A DNA stretch of 13,051 nucleotides, taken from positions 1-13,051 of the forward strand of contig CANQIG010000267.1 in the NCBI GenBank assembly GCA_947623765.1, written 5' to 3'. Origin of the DNA: an uncultured Clostridia bacterium. Lineage in GTDB: Bacteria > Bacillota > Clostridia > Oscillospirales > Acutalibacteraceae. Below are positions 1 through 6,550 of this stretch, piece after piece; the first letter of the stretch is position 1, and the number at the start of each line of letters is the position of its first letter. A model generated the notes under the pieces. That model made no database searches, was not told where the DNA came from, and saw only the letters and a program-made list of their open reading frames with translations. The translations under genes and the position numbers were made by a program.

Positions 1-1431
1 CCCCGTGTGGGGCGCGACCGCTCATCCCCTGCTTTCCGACGTGTTGCCCTTTTATTTCTATCCACGCGCCCCGTGTGGGGCGCGACTTCCTTTTATCTTA
101 TCGGGCTTCAAATCGCAATATTTCTATCCACGCGCCCCGTGTGGGGCGCGACATATTGGCTCCCTGTTCTTCCCCGGGTATATCATGATTTCTATCCACG
201 CGCCCCGTGTGGGGCGCGACGTCAATTCCGCGTTTGACGCTCTCATGGATGTTATTTCTATCCACGCGCCCCGTGTGGGGCGCGACTTGGATGTACTTGC
301 TACCTTTTATGATACAATAATTTCTATCCACGCGCCCCGTGTGGGGCGCGACATCGTGCTTCTCACAGCCGTCAATGTTCCACTTATTTCTATCCACGCG
401 CCCCGTGTGGGGCGCGACTTGCACCGAAAGCCGTCACGTGGAGCACCGACAAGATTTCTATCCACGCGCCCCGTGTGGGGCGCGACAAATTGCCCCAATT
501 GTTCGAAGATGTGCACATAATTTCTATCCACGCGCCCCGTGTGGGGCGCGACCTTACGAGATATTCAAACTGTTCATCGATTGAATATTTCTATCCACGC
601 GCCCCGTGTGGGGCGCGACGCGCAGAGAACTCCGGTTCTTATTTCTTGCGATATTTCTATCCACGCGCCCCGTGTGGGGCGCGACAAAGTACAATATGGC
701 CGGTGTTGCGTCGTTCACATTTCTATCCACGCGCCCCGTGTGGGGCGCGACGTGTACGCATAGGAAAACCAATAAACACCGTAGGATTTCTATCCACGCG
801 CCCCGTGTGGGGCGCGACCGCCAAACGGGTATCACGTTGATAGAGATAGCGATTTCTATCCACGCGCCCCGTGTGGGGCGCGACCGACGCAGGCCGAAGT
901 GCCGATGGAGTTTTGGAGCATTTCTATCCACGCGCCCCGTGTGGGGCGCGACCTTCTCACTTCGTCGGTCATCTGCCTCAACGCCTCGATTTCTATCCAC
1001 GCGCCCCGTGTGGGGCGCGACGGCGTTGTGAAAAAGGATCAGGACAAAGAATTTATATTTCTATCCACGCGCCCCGTGTGGGGCGCGACCGCGGATGTGG
1101 AGCCGTGGGAAAAGGAGGAAAGCGAATATTTCTATCCACGCGCCCCGTGTGGGGCGCGACGCTGTTGCGGGATCAGCGCCTGGTTGAGCGCCCAGCATTT
1201 CTATCCACGCGCCCCGTGTGGGGCGCGACCCCCCACCCGGTCCGGGGCCGGGGCCTACACCGAAATTTCTATCCACGCGCCCCGTGTGGGGCGCGACCAC
1301 GCAGGGACAGACAGCCACTTTTGCGTTTGAATTTCTATCCACGCGCCCCGTGTGGGGCGCGACAGCCCAAGCAGGGAGGGAAACGCCATAGAGCCAAAAT
1401 TTCTATCCACGCGCCCCGTGTGGGGCGCGAC
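1..1431 (-). repeat. Leader-distal repeat block, loop ACAC (plus strand GTGT)
   Basis: The partial repeat at 1-18 and 21 full repeats carry loop ACAC in the crRNA sense. The full repeats start at 54, 120, 188, 254, 320, 386, 454, 520, 587, 653, 719, 786, 852, 920, 989, 1057, 1128, 1197, 1265, 1331 and 1399, each 33 nt long. The 21 spacers inside this block are 33 nt (nine), 34 (two), 35 (seven), 36 (two) and 38 (one). Because insertion occurs at the leader end, this is the older part of the array. No repeat here has the variant loop. Confidence 0.97.
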
Positions 1432-1465
1432 CACCGTGCGACGCCGCTTTCATCCTCTGCGACCC

Positions 1466-3119
1466 ATTTCTATCCACGCGCCCCGTGGGGGGCGCGACAG
1501 ATCGCCGCCCGCATCCAATGGTGGACGATCCAATTTCTATCCACGCGCCCCGTGGGGGGCGCGACACGGTCAGTGGGTATCACTACGACCTGTATTGCCC
1601 ATTTCTATCCACGCGCCCCGTGGGGGGCGCGACGGCTCATATTCCCATTTTATACCCATAGCATCAAAATTTCTATCCACGCGCCCCGTGGGGGGCGCGA
1701 CCTTGTGGACCTGCTTTCCCAGTGATTTGCACAAAGATTTCTATCCACGCGCCCCGTGGGGGGCGCGACGGGGCCTGACCCGGACGGCACGCACAGGCCA
1801 ACATTTCTATCCACGCGCCCCGTGGGGGGCGCGACGCTGCGCATTGGCGACGTGCTGGGGCTGCGGACCATTTCTATCCACGCGCCCCGTGGGGGGCGCG
1901 ACAAGAGATGGATTGACCTTTACGGTTGGACGGGATATTTCTATCCACGCGCCCCGTGGGGGGCGCGACTTTTGAACATAATCTTTTGCAGTCTTATGTT
2001 GATAATTTCTATCCACGCGCCCCGTGGGGGGCGCGACGTAGACACCGGTTCCTTCGTTGGTCATTTCGTGACATTTCTATCCACGCGCCCCGTGGGGGGC
2101 GCGACGGGAACGCTTTCCGAAGTTCGTCCGCCCACGCTTGCAATTTCTATCCACGCGCCCCGTGGGGGGCGCGACCAAACACGCAACCGCATTTCTGGCA
2201 CTCAAAGAATTTCTATCCACGCGCCCCGTGGGGGGCGCGACGAATATATAACGCAAGGGAACGAAATTGAATATGATTTCTATCCACGCGCCCCGTGGGG
2301 GGCGCGACGCCAGCCTGACAACCGACCTGCAATTCTTCGTTTCATTTCTATCCACGCGCCCCGTGGGGGGCGCGACCGCTTGCAGTATATCATTGACGAT
2401 GAGAAAAAAGATTTCTATCCACGCGCCCCGTGGGGGGCGCGACGTGCTCCCAAATCGAGACGCTATATCCATAAGCACATTTCTATCCACGCGCCCCGTG
2501 GGGGGCGCGACTTCCCTGCCGTCCTCAAATTCGCGCAGCATCTCGTATTTCTATCCACGCGCCCCGTGGGGGGCGCGACCGTGTAGTGTTCCGGGTAATT
2601 TACAGCATCGGATTATTTCTATCCACGCGCCCCGTGGGGGGCGCGACTGATTCCGAAAAAGTTCTTGACTGCATCGTTAATAATTTCTATCCACGCGCCC
2701 CGTGGGGGGCGCGACCCATCCATGCGCACTTTTGATTATATCGAGCGTGTATTTCTATCCACGCGCCCCGTGGGGGGCGCGACGGGTCATGTACTTTTGA
2801 CACAGGCGTACACCTTATTTCTATCCACGCGCCCCGTGGGGGGCGCGACCCACGGTGAATCACGGTGAATCACGGCTTGAAATAATTTCTATCCACGCGC
2901 CCCGTGGGGGGCGCGACTTCAGTTGACGAACCATAAGAAAACACTGACAAAGATTTCTATCCACGCGCCCCGTGGGGGGCGCGACTTCGGCGGCAATATC
3001 GCGATCCCGGACGGCGGGGATTTCTATCCACGCGCCCCGTGGGGGGCGCGACCAATCCCATAATTACAGGATGCTAGCTTCGACTGATTTCTATCCACGC
3101 GCCCCGTGGGGGGCGCGAC
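1466..3119 (-). repeat. Leader-proximal repeat block, loop CCAC (plus strand GTGG)
   Basis: Twenty-five full repeats carry A to C at repeat position 11 in the crRNA sense (plus strand T to G at offset 23). They start at 1466, 1533, 1601, 1669, 1737, 1803, 1870, 1937, 2005, 2073, 2143, 2209, 2276, 2344, 2411, 2479, 2547, 2615, 2683, 2751, 2817, 2885, 2953, 3020 and 3087. The change lies in the hairpin loop and leaves the 8-bp stem intact. The 25 spacers ending at these repeats (1432 to 3086) are 33 nt (three), 34 (eight), 35 (thirteen) and 37 (one). This is the recently acquired part of the array. Confidence 0.97.
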
Positions 3120-3292
3120 AGCAAACGTCCACAATTCTTTTGCAAAAACTGCGGCGTGTTGCACAAAAACGATCTTCCGAAATGCCGGAACGCCCCCTCC
3201 GCGCGCGTGCACGCGGGGGAAACCGTCCGATTTCGGAGCTTTTTGCGGTGCGAACGGCGCGGCATTTTTCTGCGCGCTTCGGTTTCGCACCG
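3120..3292 (-). promoter_or_regulatory. CRISPR leader between cas2 and the first repeat
   Basis: These 173 bp separate the cas2 stop codon from the leader-proximal repeat and must hold the pre-crRNA promoter and the integration signals used by Cas1-Cas2. A perfect 10-bp palindrome TTTTGCAAAA lies at 3138-3147, only 18 bp from the first repeat. A larger nested inverted repeat covers 3176-3237: outer arms TCCGAAAT/ATTTCGGA at 3176-3183 and 3230-3237, and inside it a C5/G5 pair around the 12-bp palindrome CGCGTGCACGCG at 3204-3215. On the minus strand it is followed by a T5 run at 3165-3169, so it could end cas2 transcripts. A third inverted repeat lies at 3246-3292. I could not find a convincing -35/-10 pair for the array, so the promoter position is open. 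Confidence 0.8.
3246..3292 (-). other. Inverted repeat directly after the cas2 stop
   Basis: The nine bases CGGTGCGAA at 3246-3254 are matched by TTCGCACCG at 3284-3292. The second arm abuts the cas2 TGA (3293-3295). GC-rich inner bases may extend the pairing. No T-run follows on the minus strand (the next bases are CAAAAAG), so it is not a classical intrinsic terminator. It may protect the mRNA 3' end or isolate the leader from operon transcription. The structure is seen; the role is inferred. Confidence 0.5.
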
Positions 3293-3583
3293 TCAGACCA
3301 GGAGAAGGCCCTCCGGCTCGTAGCTGGGCTTTGCGCCGAAATGTTCCACCTTGTTCTGGTAGCGGTCCCCCAGCCGGTAGAACCGCAGGCTGTCCTTCTC
3401 TTCGTCGATCAGGGCGAGCAGTGTCGCCTGCAGTTTTGCGTACTGCGCCGCGTCCACAAGACACTCGAACACGGAATTTTGGACGCGCTGCCCATAGTTG
3501 ACGCACTGCTTTGCGACCTGCCGAAGGCGCTTCCTGCCCGCGGCGTCCGATGTGTTCACATCGTAGGTGATGAGTACCAGCAT
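3293..3583 (-). CDS. cas2: CRISPR-associated endonuclease/integrase subunit Cas2 (type I-C)
   Basis: Cas2 is the dimeric core of the Cas1-Cas2 integrase that inserts new spacers at the leader-proximal repeat. The protein is 96 aa, the normal length for the family. It starts MLVLITYDVNTSDAAGRKRL, which is the first beta strand of the ferredoxin-like fold with the conserved acidic residue D8; the FYRLGDRY segment near residue 70 is typical of I-C Cas2. The ATG at 3583 has GAGGG at 3590-3594 upstream with about 6 nt spacing, and lies 10 bp after the cas1 stop, so the two are co-transcribed. It is the last gene of the operon, and its 3' end borders the leader. No truncation or odd residues are seen. 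Confidence 0.98.
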   Translation of the reverse strand: MLVLITYDVNTSDAAGRKRLRQVAKQCVNYGQRVQNSVFECLVDAAQYAKLQATLLALIDEEKDSLRFYRLGDRYQNKVEHFGAKPSYEPEGLLLV

Positions 3584-3593
3584 ACGCTTTCCC

Positions 3594-4625
3594 TCACTTC
3601 CAGAGAAACGGCGGGTATGCGTCGAGATCGCCCCGAAGATACCGCGCGAGCAGCAGGGCCTGCACGAAGGGCACCAGGCCCCACTGCATCTTTTCCTTGA
3701 GATACGGGTGGGTGATGGACTCCGCGAGGCGGCTCTGCCAGGCGGCGAGGAACGCCTTTCTGCCCTCCTCCGTGAGCCACACCGCGCCGCCGGGCTGGCG
3801 GTCGAAGTGCTCCTTGCGGAGGACCCGGTTGTTGATGAGCGTCAGGACGAACCGGTCCGCGAAAAGCGGCCGCAGCTCCTCCATCAGGTCGAGCGAGAGG
3901 GAGGCGCGCCCCGGCCGGTCCCGGTGGAGGAACCCGACGTACGCGTCGAGCCCCACGCTCTCGAGTGCGGCGGCGCACCGGTTCGCAAGGAGGGAATACG
4001 CGAACGAGAGCAGCGCGTTGATGGGGTCGAGCGGCGGGCGGCGCGACCGCCCCGTGAACGCGAAGACCTCCTTCTGGTTCAGGATCATCTCGTTGAACGC
4101 GCCGAAGTAGACCGCCGCAGCCTCTCCTTCCAGCCCGCGGAGCGACCCGAGGTCCTCCGCCTCGAGAATGGGGGAGAGGCTTTCCGCGAGCAGTCCCGAC
4201 GCGTGCGCGAGCGCGTCGTCGTTCACGCGCATCGCGTGGTCGCGGCGGGTGCGTTCGATGCTCCACCGGCTGTTGTAGACCTTCCCGAACAGGAAGCTCC
4301 GCGCGGGCAGCAGGCTCTGCGCTTCGTCGTCGGAGACGCGGTACTGCGTCTTGCGCAGCAGGACGTTTCCCGGGTTCTGTCCCGTGGTCCGCGCGAGGAA
4401 CCGCCCGCGCGGCGTCAGGAATGCAAGGTTGATCCCGTCATTGGCGCACTTTCCCATGAGCGCCGGGCTCGCGCCCTTGTAGGAGAAGCAGAGGATGCTC
4501 TCGAGCGTGTGCAGCGGGAACTGCCCTTTCTTCTCCTCTCCGGCGAGGACGAGCACCGTTTCCCCCTCGAGCGCGAGATAGCAGTCCTCGCTGAGGACGA
4601 ACAGCGTGTTCAGCAGCTTTCTCAT
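3594..4625 (-). CDS. cas1: CRISPR-associated integrase Cas1 (type I-C)
   Basis: Cas1 is the metal-dependent integrase that joins prespacers to the repeat ends, acting with Cas2. The protein is 343 aa, the usual length. It has an N-terminal beta domain (about 1-90) followed by the helical catalytic domain. The family metal ligands are visible: E166 in LRGLEGEAA, H234 in GFLHRDRPG and D246 in SLSLDLMEELRP. I chose the ATG at 4625 (MRKLLNTLFVLSEDCYLALE) although the frame is open further upstream, because family homology begins here and the codon overlaps the cas4 stop as ATGA. The 4-nt overlap implies translational coupling to cas4. The upstream in-frame extension lies within cas4 coding sequence and is not expected to be translated. 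Confidence 0.98.
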   Translation of the reverse strand: MRKLLNTLFVLSEDCYLALEGETVLVLAGEEKKGQFPLHTLESILCFSYKGASPALMGKCANDGINLAFLTPRGRFLARTTGQNPGNVLLRKTQYRVSDDEAQSLLPARSFLFGKVYNSRWSIERTRRDHAMRVNDDALAHASGLLAESLSPILEAEDLGSLRGLEGEAAAVYFGAFNEMILNQKEVFAFTGRSRRPPLDPINALLSFAYSLLANRCAAALESVGLDAYVGFLHRDRPGRASLSLDLMEELRPLFADRFVLTLINNRVLRKEHFDRQPGGAVWLTEEGRKAFLAAWQSRLAESITHPYLKEKMQWGLVPFVQALLLARYLRGDLDAYPPFLWK

Positions 4626-5311
4626 GCAAAGTCCTCCTCTCCGGGAAGATGCGCCTTGAGATATGCCGAGGCGGCGCGCGTTTTCTCGAGCCGGGGCAGG
4701 CAGATGTCCTTGAGCGAACAGGATGCGCAGCCCTTCTGCCGCACGGTTTTCGGCGTCGCGCCGCGGTTGTAGAGCGCTGCCATTTCCCGGAGCACGGATT
4801 CCGTGCGGTCGCGGAGCGCGCGGTCGAGCGCAACGCGCGTGCGGCGGCGCGGCTCCCCGTAAAAGAGGCTCCCCTCGGGGATCTCGCAGAGCAGCATCTC
4901 CTCGAGGCACATCGCCTGCGCGCAGAGCTGCAGCTCGTCCGCGCCGTACTCGTTCGGCTTTCCGCGCTTGTATTCGACCGGGTACGGCTTCCAGAGTCCC
5001 TCGCGCCCGGCGAGCGGGATGCCCGCCGGGTCGCGGTGAAATTCCACCACATCGCAGACGCCCTGTACGCGCAGGCGGTGGGAGACGACCCGCAGCCCGC
5101 GCCAGATCAGCGTGTCGCCGCGGCTCTCGAACTGCCGTTCATCGTGCGCGCGGCTGTGGAGCAGATCGCCCTCCACGGTGCGTACGTTCTCCGCCCACTG
5201 CTGCTCGATGTGGATCAGAGCCCACTGGCGGCGGCAGAACGCGAAGTGTGAGAGCCCGGAGATCGCGAGGTAATTCTCCTCGCGGGCGTCCGTCAGGCCA
5301 TCCGGCTGCAT
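4622..5311 (-). CDS. cas4: CRISPR-associated exonuclease Cas4 (type I-C)
   Basis: Cas4 is an iron-sulfur PD-(D/E)XK nuclease that trims prespacers and selects the PAM together with Cas1-Cas2. The protein is 229 aa. Family residues seen are H52, D87 in GVCDVVEF, E113 and K115 in PVEYKRG, and a glutamine-containing helix at about 127-134 (LQLCAQA). Four cysteines that would hold a 4Fe-4S cluster are present: C26 in FAFCRRQW and C195, C198 and C204 near the C-terminus. The ATG at 5311 has GAGGG about 6 nt upstream. It lies inside the 3' end of cas7, giving a 19-nt overlap. Homology starts near ENYLAISGLSHFAFCRRQW, so about ten residues precede the usual N-terminus, but no better start codon is visible. 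All key residues are intact. Confidence 0.97.
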   Translation of the reverse strand: MQPDGLTDAREENYLAISGLSHFAFCRRQWALIHIEQQWAENVRTVEGDLLHSRAHDERQFESRGDTLIWRGLRVVSHRLRVQGVCDVVEFHRDPAGIPLAGREGLWKPYPVEYKRGKPNEYGADELQLCAQAMCLEEMLLCEIPEGSLFYGEPRRRTRVALDRALRDRTESVLREMAALYNRGATPKTVRQKGCASCSLKDICLPRLEKTRAASAYLKAHLPGEEDFA

Positions 5312-6183
5312 ACGACGCCCTCGGGCAGGGAGTCTGTGTCGACGGCGACCTCGTAGTCGCTGTACGCGCGGGGCGTCAGGACGTCGGCCTTGCGCCGGAC
5401 GGAAACGGTGTCGAAGAGCTTATACGCCGGCGTGCGGCCGAGCTCCGAATCGTGCCGGAAGACGATCAACTCGCGGACGGCCATCTTGCCGCGCGCGGCG
5501 GAGCGGTCGTTCTCGAACATATTGAGGATCGCTTCCCAGAGGAGCGCGAGGTCCTCTTCGGAGAAGCCGGTCACCTTCCGCGCGAGGTTCGCGGAGACGT
5601 AGCCCTCGCAGCGGTAGAGCGCGTAGGGGACGATGTATTTCCGGCCCATCTCGGTGTTCTTGGCCTCCGCGTCCTCCTCCCGGGTGATCGCGATGCGGGT
5701 GATCGTCACTTCCTGCGGGACGATGGGGTCGATGCTGCGTGCAAAGCCGAGCTGCACCGGGCCTCGTACCTGCCCGCAGTTGAGGCTGTTCTTCACGAAG
5801 GTCGTCATCACCGCGCCGAACGTGCGGATGTCGAAGAAATGTCCGCACATGAAGTCGCGGATCTTCTCGTCGAGGTGCTCGTCCTTTTTCTTCGCGTCCT
5901 TGACCGCCTTCTCATCCACCTCCCAGTGGGCGAGGGCCTCGGCGTCCGAGCGGTTAAGCGGCACGCCGTCCTTGATGTAGATGCGGTAGTGTTCGTCGTT
6001 CTCCTTCACGGTCTCCACATAGTTGCGGATCTTCCGCTTGAGGCAGACGTCTGTCACGAGGCCGTGGCCGGTCTCCGGGTCGATGCGCGGCATATTGCCC
6101 GCGTCCGGGTCGCCGTTGGGGTTGCCGTTTTCCACGTCGAACAGGATGACAAATTCATAGCGGTTCTTGATCGGTTCAGTCAT
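5293..6183 (-). CDS. cas7: Cascade backbone subunit Cas7 (Csd2, type I-C)
   Basis: Cas7 polymerises along the crRNA spacer to form the backbone of the I-C Cascade complex. The protein is 296 aa, normal for Csd2. The N-terminus NRYEFVILFDVENGNPNGDP is the diagnostic start of the Cas7/Csd2 RRM-like fold; other family segments are FFDIRTFGAV near residue 115 and the RGPVQLGFARSIDPI segment around 139-153. The ATG at 6183 has a strong Shine-Dalgarno (GGAGGAG in the AGGAGGAGACCAAAA upstream tract), fitting the high copy number of this subunit in the complex. It overlaps cas8c by 8 nt and the next gene, cas4, by 19 nt. Nothing is missing from the chain. Confidence 0.98.
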   Translation of the reverse strand: MTEPIKNRYEFVILFDVENGNPNGDPDAGNMPRIDPETGHGLVTDVCLKRKIRNYVETVKENDEHYRIYIKDGVPLNRSDAEALAHWEVDEKAVKDAKKKDEHLDEKIRDFMCGHFFDIRTFGAVMTTFVKNSLNCGQVRGPVQLGFARSIDPIVPQEVTITRIAITREEDAEAKNTEMGRKYIVPYALYRCEGYVSANLARKVTGFSEEDLALLWEAILNMFENDRSAARGKMAVRELIVFRHDSELGRTPAYKLFDTVSVRRKADVLTPRAYSDYEVAVDTDSLPEGVVCSRMA

Positions 6184-6550
6184 TTTTGGTCTCCTCCTCT
6201 GTTTTCTTGGTGAAATAGGACTGTCTCTGGTGGTAATAGCCGAGATGGAACGCGCCCTGCTCCGCGAGCGTCAGCCGCGCGGGGAGCGTCTCGCGGATGC
6301 GGCACTCGAGCTCGCCGATCTGCTTTTCAAAATACACCTTCTGCCCGCCCTCGAGCTTCTTGAGGTGCGACTGCGAGAGCTTCGTCAAAAGCGGGAAGAT
6401 TGAAGCGGGCGTCGCGGACGCGCTGTTGAAATACTTGTCTTTGATGGTCGTATTGATGCCGGAGTTCGCGGCCTCCTGCACTCTTTCGAGAACGGCGAAG
6501 AGCCGTCCGAGGATGTAGGGCAGGTAATCGCTTTGTTCGTTGAGCTGCAC
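6176..6550 (-). CDS. cas11c: Small subunit Cas11c, internal translation product of cas8c
   Basis: In type I-C systems the small subunit is known to be translated from an internal start within cas8c. Here the sequence AGAGGAGGT (minus strand, 6558-6566) is an almost perfect anti-16S match and sits 7 nt before an in-frame GTG at 6548-6550 (Cas8c V461). The product would be 124 aa, starting (M)QLNEQSDYLPYILGRLFAVL and ending at the Cas8c stop. This is the expected size, and the predicted segment is helical, as in Cas11. Several copies per complex are expected to line the target strand next to Cas7. The sequence signals are seen directly; actual translation is inferred from them and from established work on the family. 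Confidence 0.75.
   Translation of the reverse strand: MQLNEQSDYLPYILGRLFAVLERVQEAANSGINTTIKDKYFNSASATPASIFPLLTKLSQSHLKKLEGGQKVYFEKQIGELECRIRETLPARLTLAEQGAFHLGYYHQRQSYFTKKTEEETKND

Larger units (their letters stand above)
1..3119 (-). CRISPR. Type I-C CRISPR array, 46 full repeats plus one partial, 46 spacers
   Basis: A 33-nt repeat recurs every 66-71 bp, with complete copies from 54 to 3119 and the last 18 nt of another copy at 1-18. I count 46 complete repeats and 46 spacers of 33-38 nt. No two spacers looked alike by eye. The array is transcribed on the minus strand: in that direction the repeat starts GTCGCGCCCC, forms a perfect 8-bp stem CGCGCCCC/GGGGCGCG around a 4-nt loop, and ends in the 11-nt tail TGGATAGAAAT. 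This is the type I-C repeat architecture; in this family Cas5c cuts at the 3' base of the stem and the tail becomes the crRNA 5' handle. The newest spacers lie next to cas2, at the 3119 end. There is no degenerate terminal repeat at the left edge, so the array continues outside the window. Apart from one loop base, all repeats appear identical. Confidence 0.99.

Noticed and set aside
5..2868. Many long open frames on both strands through 1-3100, with repeated peptides such as STRPVWGAT or APHTGRVDRN
   Set aside because: They arise because the 33-nt repeat is a multiple of three and lacks stops in several frames. They are translations of the CRISPR array, not proteins.
2972..3700. 242-aa plus-strand frame running from the array through the leader into cas2
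   Set aside because: It begins in repeats and runs antisense to cas2, with no ribosome site or family resemblance.
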